Source: Janthinobacterium sp051380875 (GTDB lineage Bacteria; Pseudomonadota; Gammaproteobacteria; Burkholderiales; Burkholderiaceae_D). Taken from it: a stretch of DNA of 64,000 nucleotides. Below, piece after piece: positions 41,363-50,374 of this stretch. Position 1 is the first letter of the stretch; every line of letters starts with the position of its first letter. The notes beneath the pieces were generated by a model, which saw only the letters and a program-made list of their open reading frames with translations, did no database searches and had not been told where the DNA came from. Both the position numbers and the translations under genes were made by a program. Location of the stretch: contig NZ_JBNYXW010000003.1 in the NCBI RefSeq assembly GCF_051380875.1, positions 270,862 to 334,861 of the forward strand, given 5' to 3'.

Positions 41363-43390
41363 TTAAGCGGCCGCTTTGAAGGCCAGCAGCGGCGCGCCAT
41401 CGGCGACCTGGTCGCCGACCGCATACAGCACGTCTTCCACCAGGCCGTCGTGCGGCGCGGCGATGGTGTGCTCCATCTTCATCGCTTCCATGATCACCAG
41501 AGGCTCGCCTTTCTTGACGTCTTGCCCTTTATTGACCAGTACGGCGACGACCTTGCCCGGCATCGGCGCCGTCAGGCGTCCGCCTTCCGCCTCCATTTCG
41601 CCGGCATGCGCCATCGGGTCGTTGTAGTGCAAGGTGTAGTGCGCGCCACGCATGAACACGTGGAACTGTTCGCCGTCGCGCAGCACGGTGCCATGCACGG
41701 CCCGCTCACCGAGCTTGATGTGCAGCTCCAGGCCTTTGCGTGCCGTCAAGGTGAGGGGTTGGCCGTTGAACAGCCAGCCGTCTGTCTGGTACGCGATGCG
41801 CGCCACATAGGCCTTGCTGTCGCCGGCCAGCGTAAATTCGTCGGCAAATGACAGCTTGCGCCCCAGCGTACTGTTCAAGCGCCAGCCCAGGGCATTGCCC
41901 CACGGGTCGGCGCGGTTGGCTGATTGCGCTTCGCTGGCTGTTTTTTCTTCCAGCAGCAGGCTGACTGCCGCCAGCGCCAGGGCCGTGTCGGGCGCTGCCT
42001 GCAGGGCGGGGAACAGGGTATCGTGATTGCGCTCGATCAAACCCGTGTCGAGGTCGGCGCTGGCAAATGCCTGGCCTTCGACCAGGCGTTTCAAGAAGGC
42101 GATATTGCTGGCCAGGCCGACGATCTGGAATTCCGACAGCGCCTGCGCCATGCGCGCCAGCGCCTCGCGGCGGTCCGCGCCCCAGACGATCAGCTTGGCG
42201 ATCATCGGGTCATAGAATGGCGAGATCGCATCGCCTTCGCGCACGCCCGAATCGATGCGCACGCTGGCCGGCACGGGCGTGCCACCCAGCTCGAACGTGA
42301 CGGCGGGCGGCGCCTGCATGTGGCGCAGGGTGCCGATCGACGGCAGGAAGCCTTTTTCCGGATTTTCCGCATAGATGCGCGCCTCGATGGCGTGGCCGTG
42401 GATGGTCAATTCGCTCTGTTTTTTCGGCAGCGCTTCGCCAAAGGCGACGCGCAGCTGCCATTCCACCAGGTCGGTGCCGGTGATCATTTCCGTCACCGGA
42501 TGCTCGACCTGCAAGCGCGTGTTCATCTCCATGAAGTAGAACGAACCATCCTGGTTGGCGATGAATTCCACCGTGCCCGCACCCACATAGCCGACGGCCT
42601 TGGCGGCAGCGACGGCCGCCTCGCCCATGGCGGCGCGGCGGTCAAACGGCATGCCCGGCGCTGGCGCTTCTTCCAGCACCTTTTGATGGCGGCGCTGCAC
42701 CGAGCAATCGCGCTCGAACAGATAGATGCAGTTGCCCAGGGTGTCGGCAAACACCTGGATTTCGATATGCCGCGGGCGCGACAGGTATTTTTCGGCCAGC
42801 ACCTTGTCGTCGCCGAAAGAGCTGATCGCTTCGCGCTTGCACGAGGCCAGCGCGGCCTTGAAATCGTTTGAATTGTCGATGACGCGCATACCCTTGCCGC
42901 CGCCGCCGGCCGATGCCTTCAGCAGGACGGGGTAGCCAATCTTGTCGGCTTGCGCGTGCAGGAAGTCGGCATCCTGCTCTTCGCCATGGTAGCCGGGCAC
43001 CAGCGGCACATTGGCCTTTTCCATCAGCGACTTGGCGGCCGACTTCGACCCCATGGCGCGCATGGCGGATGCCGGCGGGCCGATGAAGACCAGGCCTGCT
43101 GCGTGGCAGGCATCGGCGAAGTCGGCGTTCTCGGAGAGGAAACCGTAGCCCGGGTGGATCGCCTGGGCACCTGTCGCCAGCGCCACGGCGATGATCTTGT
43201 CGCCGCACAGATAGCTTTCCTTGGCCGGCGCGGGGCCGATCAGCACCGCTTCGTCGCACACGGCGACGTGCTTGGCATTGGCATCTGCTGCCGAATACAC
43301 GGCGACAGTCTGGATACCCATGCGGCGCGCGGTGGCGGCGACACGGCAGGCGATTTCGCCGCGGTTGGCGATCAGGATTTTAGTGAACAT
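41363..43390 (-). CDS. liuD: Methylcrotonyl-CoA carboxylase biotin-containing alpha subunit
   Basis: 675 residues. A biotin carboxylase core comes first (ANRGEIACRV at the start, ATP-grasp loop KASAGGGGKGMR, 'EMNTRLQVEHPVTE'). A linker follows, then a biotinyl domain near the C-terminus with the target lysine in EAMKMEH. Together with LiuB it carboxylates 3-methylcrotonyl-CoA. The general acyl-CoA carboxylase alternative is made unlikely by the flanking liuB, liuC and liuE. It begins 95 bp after bioB. Confidence 0.92.
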   Translation of the reverse strand: MFTKILIANRGEIACRVAATARRMGIQTVAVYSAADANAKHVAVCDEAVLIGPAPAKESYLCGDKIIAVALATGAQAIHPGYGFLSENADFADACHAAGLVFIGPPASAMRAMGSKSAAKSLMEKANVPLVPGYHGEEQDADFLHAQADKIGYPVLLKASAGGGGKGMRVIDNSNDFKAALASCKREAISSFGDDKVLAEKYLSRPRHIEIQVFADTLGNCIYLFERDCSVQRRHQKVLEEAPAPGMPFDRRAAMGEAAVAAAKAVGYVGAGTVEFIANQDGSFYFMEMNTRLQVEHPVTEMITGTDLVEWQLRVAFGEALPKKQSELTIHGHAIEARIYAENPEKGFLPSIGTLRHMQAPPAVTFELGGTPVPASVRIDSGVREGDAISPFYDPMIAKLIVWGADRREALARMAQALSEFQIVGLASNIAFLKRLVEGQAFASADLDTGLIERNHDTLFPALQAAPDTALALAAVSLLLEEKTASEAQSANRADPWGNALGWRLNSTLGRKLSFADEFTLAGDSKAYVARIAYQTDGWLFNGQPLTLTARKGLELHIKLGERAVHGTVLRDGEQFHVFMRGAHYTLHYNDPMAHAGEMEAEGGRLTAPMPGKVVAVLVNKGQDVKKGEPLVIMEAMKMEHTIAAPHDGLVEDVLYAVGDQVADGAPLLAFKAAA

Positions 43391-43485
43391 GGTCTCTCTC
43401 TTTGCAGCTCGTGGCTGGAAGTTTTTTTATCTGAGGTGTCGCTGGGAGGCGATACGCCCTGGCGGGGCGCATCCCGATGGCTGGA

Positions 43486-44532
43486 TCAGCAGCCGCACTT
43501 CTCTTTCTGCACCGAGTCGAGCATGGCACCGCGCGTCTGCAGGCCCAGCTTGCCCAGCAGGGTGCGGTCGTCTTCCGCTTCCGGGTTGTCGGTGGTGAGC
43601 AGCTTGTCGCCGTAGAAGATGGAATTGGCGCCAGCCAGGAAGCACATCGCCTGCACGGCTTCGCCCATCTGGCGGCGGCCGGCGGACAGGCGCACGCGCG
43701 CTTTCGGCATGGTGATGCGGGCCACGGCGATGGTGCGCACGAATTCGAACGGGTCGAGCGCTTCCAGGCCAAACAAAGGCGTGCCTTCCACCTGCACCAG
43801 GTGGTTCACGGGCACCGATTCAGGATATGGATTCAGGTTGGCCAGCTGGGCGATCAGGCCGGCGCGTTGCAAGCGCGTCTCGCCCATGCCGACGATGCCG
43901 CCGCAGCACACTTTCAAGCCCGCTTCGCGCACGCGGCCCAACGTGTCCAGGCGGTCCTGGTATTGGCGCGTGGAGATGACGTTGTCGTAGAACTCGGGCG
44001 CCGTATCCAGGTTATGGTTGTAGAAATCGAGGCCAGCGTTTTTCAGGCGGTCCGCTTGTCCTTCTTCCAGCATGCCCAGGGTGGCGCAGGTTTCCAGGCC
44101 CAGCGCCTTGACCTTGCTCACCATTTCTTCGACTTTTTCCATGTCGCGCTCTTTCGGGCTGCGCCAGGCGGCACCCATGCAGAAGCGCGTGGCGCCGTTG
44201 GCTTTCGCCTGGCGCGCCGCGTCGAGCACCGTGTCGATGTCGAGGAGTTTTTTCGCTTCCACGCCCGTGTCGTAGCGGGCTGCCTGCGGGCAGTAGCCGC
44301 AGTCTTCCTCGCAGCCGCCCGTCTTGATCGACAACAAGGTTGCCAGCTCCACGTCGCCATCGGGGAAGTTGATGCGGTGGGTTTGCTGGGCCTTGAACAT
44401 CAGGTCATTGAACGGCAGGTCGAACAGGGCCAGCACATCATCGATGGGCCAGGTGGCCGCTTCCGGCAGGGTGATGCGCGCTGCAGGACGGTGCAGTTCG
44501 ACGGTTTTTGCAGTTTCTTGGACGTGAGACAT
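43486..44532 (-). CDS. bioB: Biotin synthase BioB
   Basis: 348 residues. The radical SAM cysteines are in CEEDCGYCPQ, followed by 'RFCMGAAWRSPKERD', 'YNHNLDTAPE' and the GGIVGMGET motif. It inserts sulphur into dethiobiotin. The C-terminus ends with KCGC, as in many orthologues. It lies 33 bp after bioD and directly before the gene for a biotin-carrying enzyme subunit. Confidence 0.96.
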   Translation of the reverse strand: MSHVQETAKTVELHRPAARITLPEAATWPIDDVLALFDLPFNDLMFKAQQTHRINFPDGDVELATLLSIKTGGCEEDCGYCPQAARYDTGVEAKKLLDIDTVLDAARQAKANGATRFCMGAAWRSPKERDMEKVEEMVSKVKALGLETCATLGMLEEGQADRLKNAGLDFYNHNLDTAPEFYDNVISTRQYQDRLDTLGRVREAGLKVCCGGIVGMGETRLQRAGLIAQLANLNPYPESVPVNHLVQVEGTPLFGLEALDPFEFVRTIAVARITMPKARVRLSAGRRQMGEAVQAMCFLAGANSIFYGDKLLTTDNPEAEDDRTLLGKLGLQTRGAMLDSVQKEKCGC

Positions 44533-44565
44533 GGTGATTCCTTCGCTTCTATTTTTTGGAGATGT

Positions 44566-45363
44566 TTAATTGTTCGGGTGCTGCGCCGGCCAGTTGGGCA
44601 AGCCGGTGAAATCGAGATGGGACGCCGCCGCTGCGGCGCTGGGCTGCGCCAGGCGCGGCACCCTGCCCAGCAGCGGCGCCGGAATGCGCTCGATCAGCGC
44701 ATCGATATTTTCGTCGAGGAAGCGCATTTCCACTTCCAGGGTGTTGGCGACCCAGCCGATGACCGTCAAGCCGCGCGCTTCGATGGCTTCCAGCGTCAGC
44801 AAGGCCTGGCTGATGCAGCCCAGGCGCATGCCCACCACCAGGATCACGGGCAGGTCGAGCTGCTGCGCCAGGTCGGCCGAATCGAATCCGATGGAGAGCG
44901 GCACGCGAAAGCCGCCCACGCCTTCGACCACCACCGCGTCCGAGGCGGCGGCGATTTCCAGGTAGGCGGCCAGGATGGGCACCGATTCGATGCTGACGCC
45001 TTCGAGGGCGGCGGCGATATGCGGCGCCGCCGGTTCCTTGAGCATGTAGGGCGTGGTCAGGCTGCGCAGCATGCTGACGTTGCCGGCGGCGATCAGGCTG
45101 TCGGCGTCTTCATTATGCAGTTCGCCATCGCGCATTTCCGCGCCAGCGGCGACGGGCTTCATGCCGCAGGCACGCACGCCGCGCGCCACCAGCGCATGCA
45201 GCAGGGCCGACGAGGTCAGGGTCTTGCCGATTTCCGTGTCGGTACCGGTGACGAAGCAGGCAAAGCGCGATGGCAGGCCGGCGCCAGCCGGCGCGGGCTG
45301 TCGCTGTACGGCCGGCGCCAGGTCTGCCAGCACGTCGGCTACGATAGGGTCATCAAGGCTCAT
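44566..45363 (-). CDS. bioD: Dethiobiotin synthetase BioD
   Basis: 265 residues. The P-loop FVTGTDTEIGKT is at about residues 37-48, and 'GMKPVAAGAEM' with the substrate lysine follows. The family usually starts within a few residues of the P-loop, so the first 33 residues are an unusual extension. The start overlaps the bioF end by 11 bp, and no other ATG precedes the P-loop. It closes the ureido ring of biotin using CO2 and ATP. Confidence 0.92.
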   Translation of the reverse strand: MSLDDPIVADVLADLAPAVQRQPAPAGAGLPSRFACFVTGTDTEIGKTLTSSALLHALVARGVRACGMKPVAAGAEMRDGELHNEDADSLIAAGNVSMLRSLTTPYMLKEPAAPHIAAALEGVSIESVPILAAYLEIAAASDAVVVEGVGGFRVPLSIGFDSADLAQQLDLPVILVVGMRLGCISQALLTLEAIEARGLTVIGWVANTLEVEMRFLDENIDALIERIPAPLLGRVPRLAQPSAAAAASHLDFTGLPNWPAQHPNN

Positions 45364-46549
45364 GGCGAGTCCTTTCCAGTGTGTTGACTGCGTTGATCAA
45401 TTGCGCCACTTCCTGCGCCGTGTGGCCGGCCGACAGGGTCACGCGCAGGCGCGCCGTGCCCACGGGCACGGTGGGCGGGCGGATCGCACCGACCCACAGG
45501 CCTTGCTGGTACAGGCTGGCGGCGATGTCCATCATTTCGGCGTTCTCGCCGACGATAACGGGCTGGATGGCGGTCAATGACGGCAAGGCTTGCCAGCGTT
45601 GCAGCTGCAAGCCGGCGTTCCATTGCGCCACAAGCGCAGCGAGGTGGGTGCGGCGCTGCCGGCCCTCGTCGCCGGCGATGATATCCAGGCTGGCCAGCAG
45701 TGCATGCGCCAGCGCGGGCGCGGCGGCCGTGGTGAAGATATACGGGCGCGCCTTCTGGATCAGGGTTTCGATCACGGCGTCGTGTGCGGCGACAAAAGCG
45801 CCGCCCACGCCAGCCGACTTGCCCAGGGTGCCCACATACACCAGGTGCGGCGAATGCAGATCGAAGTGCTCCAGCGCCCCCCGTCCCTGTTCACCCAGTG
45901 CGCCGAAGCCGTGCGCATCGTCGACCACCAGCCAGGCGCCGTATTGTTCGCACAGGGCCAGCAGCGCGGGCAGCGGCGCCAGGTCGCCGTCCATGCTGAA
46001 GACGCTGTCGGTAACGACGATTTTCGTCGTCGCTTTACTTTCCGCCAGCAGGGCCGCCAGCACGGTGAGATCGGCATGCGGATACACGCGCGTCTTGACA
46101 CGCGCCAGGCGCGTGCCGTCGATCAGCGAGGCGTGGTTCAGCGCTTCCGAGAAAATCTCGGCTTGCGCATCGCCCGCCGACAGGGCCGTCAGCACGGCCA
46201 GGTTGGCCATGTAGCCGGTGCAGAAGTACAGCGCGCGCGCCTGTTCCAGGTTGGCGCCAACAAAATCGGCCAGGCGTTCTTCCAGCTGCGCGTGGGCGCG
46301 GCTATGGCCGCTGATCAGGTGCGAGGCGCCGCTGCCGGCGCCATACAGGTCGGCGCCTTCTTTCAGTGCGGCGACGATGCGCGGATGCGCGGCCAGGCCC
46401 AGGTAGTCATTGCTGCAAAAGGCCAGCATGTCGCGCCCGTCCACGCTCAATCGCGGCGCGCACGGCGTGTCGACGGTGCGGCGGCGGCGGATCAGGCTGC
46501 GCTCTTCCAGGGCTTGCAACTGCTGTTTCAAGCGCGTGATCAGTTCCAT
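45353..46549 (-). CDS. bioF: 8-amino-7-oxononanoate synthase BioF
   Basis: 398 residues. It is a fold-type I PLP enzyme with 'FCSNDYLGLAAHPR', 'DSVFSMDGDLAPL', DDAHGFG and the Schiff-base lysine in TLGKSAGVGG. It condenses pimeloyl thioester with alanine. It starts 1 bp after bioA and overlaps bioD. Confidence 0.95.
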   Translation of the reverse strand: MELITRLKQQLQALEERSLIRRRRTVDTPCAPRLSVDGRDMLAFCSNDYLGLAAHPRIVAALKEGADLYGAGSGASHLISGHSRAHAQLEERLADFVGANLEQARALYFCTGYMANLAVLTALSAGDAQAEIFSEALNHASLIDGTRLARVKTRVYPHADLTVLAALLAESKATTKIVVTDSVFSMDGDLAPLPALLALCEQYGAWLVVDDAHGFGALGEQGRGALEHFDLHSPHLVYVGTLGKSAGVGGAFVAAHDAVIETLIQKARPYIFTTAAAPALAHALLASLDIIAGDEGRQRRTHLAALVAQWNAGLQLQRWQALPSLTAIQPVIVGENAEMMDIAASLYQQGLWVGAIRPPTVPVGTARLRVTLSAGHTAQEVAQLINAVNTLERTRHEP

Positions 46550-46550
46550 C

Positions 46551-47891
46551 TCAGGATCCGATCACTTGATTGAAGACAGCCAGCGTCTGCTGGCCCAGGC
46601 CGGCGATTTCCGCGTCGTCGAGGATATACGGCGGCATCAGGTAGACGGTGGAACCGATGGGGCGCATCAACAGTTCGTGTTCCAGCGCCGTGCTGAAGAA
46701 ACGGCGCGAAAAATCAGGCGCCGCATCGACCGCGTCGAAGGCCCAGATCATGCCCTGCTGGCGGAAGTGGCGCACGCGCTCGTGTTGCGCTAGCGGCGCC
46801 AGCGCTTGCGTGATCTTGTCGGCGCGCACCCGGTTGGCCACCAGCACATCGTCTTCCTCGAAGATGGAGAGCGTCGCCAGCGCCGCGCGGCAAGCCAGCG
46901 GGTTGCCCGTGTACGAGTGCGAATGCAGGAAGCCGCGGCGCACGTCGGTGCTGTAGAAGGCTTGATAGATATCTTCGCGCGTCATTACCAAGGATAAGGG
47001 CAGGTAGCCGCCGCTGATGCCTTTCGACAGGCAGACGAAATCGGGCCAGATGCCGGCCTGTTCGCAGGCAAAGAAGGTGCCCGTGCGGCCGCAGCCGACG
47101 GCAATTTCGTCAAGGATCAGGTGCACCTGATGGCGGTCGCACAGGGCGCGCACCAGGGACAGGTACAGCGGGTCATGCATGGCCATGCCGGTGGCGCACT
47201 GCACCAGCGGCTCGATGATGATGGCGGCGATTTTCCCGGATTTTTCCTGGAACAGGCGTTCCACCTCGGCGGCGGCGCGGCGCGCCACGTCCTGTGGCGT
47301 TTCGCCTTCGTTCGCCTGGCGGAAGTCGGGCGACATCACGGTCTGCGAGGCGCGCAACAGAGGGCCGTAGGCATCCTTGAAGAGGGCGACGTCGGTGACG
47401 GCCAGCGCGCCGATGGTTTCGCCGTGGTAGCTGCCTTTCAGACAGACGAATTCCTGTTTTTCACTCTTGCCGCTGTTGCGCCAGGCATGAAAGCTCATTT
47501 TCAGGGCGATTTCCACGGCCGATGCGCCATCGGAGGCATAAAAGCTGTGTCCCAGCACGCCGCCCGTCAAGGCGGAGAGTTTTTCCGACAGTTCGATCAC
47601 CGGTTCATGCGTGAAACCGGCCAGCATGGCGTGTTCCAGGCGGTCCAGCTGGTCTTTCAGTTCCGCATTGATGCGCGGGTTGGCATGGCCGAACAGATTC
47701 ACCCACCAGGAGCTGATGGCGTCCAGGTAGCGTCTGCCTTCGTGATCGTACAGCCAGGCGCCACGGCCGTGGCTGACGGGGATCAAGGGAACGCTGTCGT
47801 TGCCATTCGCATGATGCTGCATTTGCGTGCACGGATGCCACACGCTGCGCAGACTGCGTTCGACCCAGCCCGATTGTTTTTCTGCTTTCAA
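46551..47891 (-). CDS. bioA: Adenosylmethionine-8-amino-7-oxononanoate aminotransferase BioA
   Basis: 446 residues. The BioA-specific N-terminus SVWHPCTQM, 'GAWLYDHEGRRYLDAISSWWVN', DEIAVGCGRTG and the PLP lysine in LSKGISGGYLPL are present. It converts KAPA to DAPA with S-adenosylmethionine as amino donor. It lies 19 bp after liuC in the same transcript direction. No bioC or bioH is in the window, so pimeloyl supply comes from elsewhere. Confidence 0.95.
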   Translation of the reverse strand: MKAEKQSGWVERSLRSVWHPCTQMQHHANGNDSVPLIPVSHGRGAWLYDHEGRRYLDAISSWWVNLFGHANPRINAELKDQLDRLEHAMLAGFTHEPVIELSEKLSALTGGVLGHSFYASDGASAVEIALKMSFHAWRNSGKSEKQEFVCLKGSYHGETIGALAVTDVALFKDAYGPLLRASQTVMSPDFRQANEGETPQDVARRAAAEVERLFQEKSGKIAAIIIEPLVQCATGMAMHDPLYLSLVRALCDRHQVHLILDEIAVGCGRTGTFFACEQAGIWPDFVCLSKGISGGYLPLSLVMTREDIYQAFYSTDVRRGFLHSHSYTGNPLACRAALATLSIFEEDDVLVANRVRADKITQALAPLAQHERVRHFRQQGMIWAFDAVDAAPDFSRRFFSTALEHELLMRPIGSTVYLMPPYILDDAEIAGLGQQTLAVFNQVIGS

Positions 47892-47910
47892 AACTGCTCC
47901 AATGATATTG

Positions 47911-48699
47911 CTAGCCCATGAGCCAACTCGGCTTGCGCTTGTCGAGGAACGATTGCACGCCTTCGCGGCCCTGTTCCGATGCGCGGATCTGCGCGATGCG
48001 CTCGGCCGTGTCCTCCAGCAGCGCGTCGCTGACCGGCTGGCCGGCGATCTCGCGCACCAGCGTTTTCGCTTGCGCCACGGCGTGCGGGCTGTTGCCCGTC
48101 AGCGCTTTCAGCACTTCCGCGGTTTTCGCGTCCAGTGCGTCGCCGGCGACTACCTCGTGGGCAAAGCCGATGCGCAGCGCTTCCCTAGCAGAGAATCGCT
48201 CTGCGGAGATAAAGTAACGGCGCGCCGAGTTTTCGCCCATGGCCTTGATGACATACGGTGAAATAGTGGCCGGGATCAGTCCCAGCCGCACTTCGCTCAG
48301 GCAGAAATGCACGTCTTCCGCAGCCAGAATGATATCGCATGCGGCGACGAGGCCCATGCCGCCCGCATAACAGTCGCCCTGGACCTTCGCCACCACGGGC
48401 TTGGGACACAGGTAGATGGTGCGCAGCATCTGCGCCAGCTGCAGCGCGTCAGCCTGGTTTTCGGCATGCGTGTAGCCGGCCATCTTCTTCATCCAGTTCA
48501 GGTCCGCACCGGCGCAAAAGGCCGCGCCATTCGCCGCCAGCACGATGGCGCGCACCATGTCGCTGCGCCCCAACCCTTCGAAGGCGCGTGCCAGCTCGGC
48601 AATCGTCGTCTCGTTGAAGGCATTGCGCACGTCGGGGCGGTTCAGGGTCACGGTGGCGACATTGCCCTCGATGACCAGTTTCAGGGTTTCAAATTCCAT
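47911..48699 (-). CDS. liuC: Methylglutaconyl-CoA hydratase (enoyl-CoA hydratase family)
   Basis: 262 residues from the ATG at 48699, with GGAG upstream; a GTG two codons earlier is also in frame. The crotonase oxyanion loops are FCAGADLNWMKKM and GDCYAGGMGLVAACD. AUH-type hydratases convert 3-methylglutaconyl-CoA to HMG-CoA, which fits between LiuB/LiuD and LiuE. It lies 12 bp after liuB. Confidence 0.9.
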   Translation of the reverse strand: MEFETLKLVIEGNVATVTLNRPDVRNAFNETTIAELARAFEGLGRSDMVRAIVLAANGAAFCAGADLNWMKKMAGYTHAENQADALQLAQMLRTIYLCPKPVVAKVQGDCYAGGMGLVAACDIILAAEDVHFCLSEVRLGLIPATISPYVIKAMGENSARRYFISAERFSAREALRIGFAHEVVAGDALDAKTAEVLKALTGNSPHAVAQAKTLVREIAGQPVSDALLEDTAERIAQIRASEQGREGVQSFLDKRKPSWLMG

Positions 48700-48711
48700 G
48701 CTCACTCTCCA

Positions 48712-50334
48712 TTACATGCGGAAGACGCCGAACTTCGTCTCGGCAATTTCGGCATTGAGCGCGGCCGACAGGCCCAGGCCCAGCACCATGCGGGTGTCGG
48801 CCGGATCGATCACGCCATCGTCCCACAGGCGCGCGGTGGCGTAATACGGGTGGCCCTGGTGCTCGTATTGATCCTTGATCGGCTGCTTGAAGGCCGCCTC
48901 CTCTTGCGCGCTCCACTGGCCGCCCTTGCCTTCGATGCCGTCGCGCTTGACTGTCGCCAGCACGGAGGCCGCCTGGTCGCCGCCCATGACGGAAATGCGC
49001 GCATTGGGCCACATCCACATGAAGCGGGGCGAAAACGCGCGCCCGCACATGCCGTAATTGCCGGCGCCGAAGCTGCCGCCGATGATGACGGTGAATTTCG
49101 GCACGGCAGCCGTGGCTACTGCGGTGACCATCTTGGCGCCATTGCGGGCGATGCCTTCGTTTTCGTATTTGCGGCCCACCATGAAGCCGGTGATATTTTG
49201 CAGGAAGACCAGCGGGATCTTGCGCTGGCAGCACAATTCGATGAAATGCGTGCCTTTCAGGGCAGACTCGGAGAACAAGATGCCGTTATTGGCGATGATG
49301 CCGACCTTCACGCCGTAGATATGCGCGAAGCCGCAGATCAGGGTGGTGCCGTAGCGGGCCTTGAATTCGTCGAAATCGCTGCCGTCGACGATGCGCGCGA
49401 TCACTTCGCGCACATCGAAGGGCTTGCGCGTATCGACGGGGATCACGCCATACAGTTCCTGCGTCGGGTATTTCGGCTCGACGGAGTCGCGCAAGGCCAT
49501 CTGCTGCGGCTTCGTGCGGTTCAGGTTCGAGACGATGGTGCGCGCCAGCGACAGCGCGTGCAAGTCATTTTGCGCCAAATGATCGACCACGCCGGACAAA
49601 CGCGTATGCACGTCGCCGCCGCCCAGGTCTTCGGCCGTCACCACTTCGCCGGTGGCCGCCTTCACCAGCGGCGGGCCGCCGAGGAAAATCGTGCCCTGCT
49701 CCTTGACGATGATCGATTCGTCGCTCATGGCTGGCACATACGCGCCGCCAGCCGTGCAAGAGCCCATCACCACGGCGATTTGCGGGATGCCTTTGGCCGA
49801 CAGATTCGCCTGGTTGTAGAAGATGCGGCCGAAATGGTCGCGGTCGGGGAAGACGTCGTCCTGGTTCGGCAGGTTGGCGCCGCCAGAATCGACCAGGTAA
49901 ATGCACGGCAGATTGTTCTGGTCGGCGATTTCCTGGGCGCGCAAGTGCTTTTTCACCGTCATCGGGTAGTAGGTGCCGCCCTTGACGGTGGCGTCGTTAC
50001 ACACGATGACGCATTCCTGGCCCGATACCCGGCCGATGCCGGTGATGATGCCGGCGCAAGGCGCCGCATCGACGCCCTTGGCGTCCTGGTACATGGCGTA
50101 GGCCGCCATCTGGGAAAACTCGAGGAAGGGCGTGCCGGGATCGAGCAGCATCTGCACGCGGTCGCGCGGCAGCAGTTTTCCGCGCGCCAGGTGCTTGGCG
50201 GCCGCCGCTTCGCCGCCACCGGCCGCGATTCTCTCCACCTTGTCGCGCAAATCGTCGACGATGGCTTGCATGGCCGCGGCGTTGGCCTTGAAATCGTCAC
50301 TGCGCGGATTGAGTTTGCTTTCGATGTGCGGCAT
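48712..50334 (-). CDS. liuB: Methylcrotonyl-CoA carboxylase beta (carboxyltransferase) subunit
   Basis: 540 residues. The carboxyltransferase domains show 'KHLARGKLLPRDRVQMLLDPGTPFLE' (landmark only), GGANLPNQDDVFPD, and 'GGSFGAGNYGMCGRAFSPRF' with MCC-like residues. It transfers CO2 from the biotin of LiuD to methylcrotonyl-CoA. It is the first enzyme gene of the liu/bio run, and its start ATG has AAGGA upstream. No isovaleryl-CoA dehydrogenase gene (liuA) precedes it here. Confidence 0.94.
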   Translation of the reverse strand: MPHIESKLNPRSDDFKANAAAMQAIVDDLRDKVERIAAGGGEAAAAKHLARGKLLPRDRVQMLLDPGTPFLEFSQMAAYAMYQDAKGVDAAPCAGIITGIGRVSGQECVIVCNDATVKGGTYYPMTVKKHLRAQEIADQNNLPCIYLVDSGGANLPNQDDVFPDRDHFGRIFYNQANLSAKGIPQIAVVMGSCTAGGAYVPAMSDESIIVKEQGTIFLGGPPLVKAATGEVVTAEDLGGGDVHTRLSGVVDHLAQNDLHALSLARTIVSNLNRTKPQQMALRDSVEPKYPTQELYGVIPVDTRKPFDVREVIARIVDGSDFDEFKARYGTTLICGFAHIYGVKVGIIANNGILFSESALKGTHFIELCCQRKIPLVFLQNITGFMVGRKYENEGIARNGAKMVTAVATAAVPKFTVIIGGSFGAGNYGMCGRAFSPRFMWMWPNARISVMGGDQAASVLATVKRDGIEGKGGQWSAQEEAAFKQPIKDQYEHQGHPYYATARLWDDGVIDPADTRMVLGLGLSAALNAEIAETKFGVFRM

Positions 50335-50374
50335 GGTGCTTCCTTTTTCTTATCGCCCGGTCTCTCGGGTCGCG

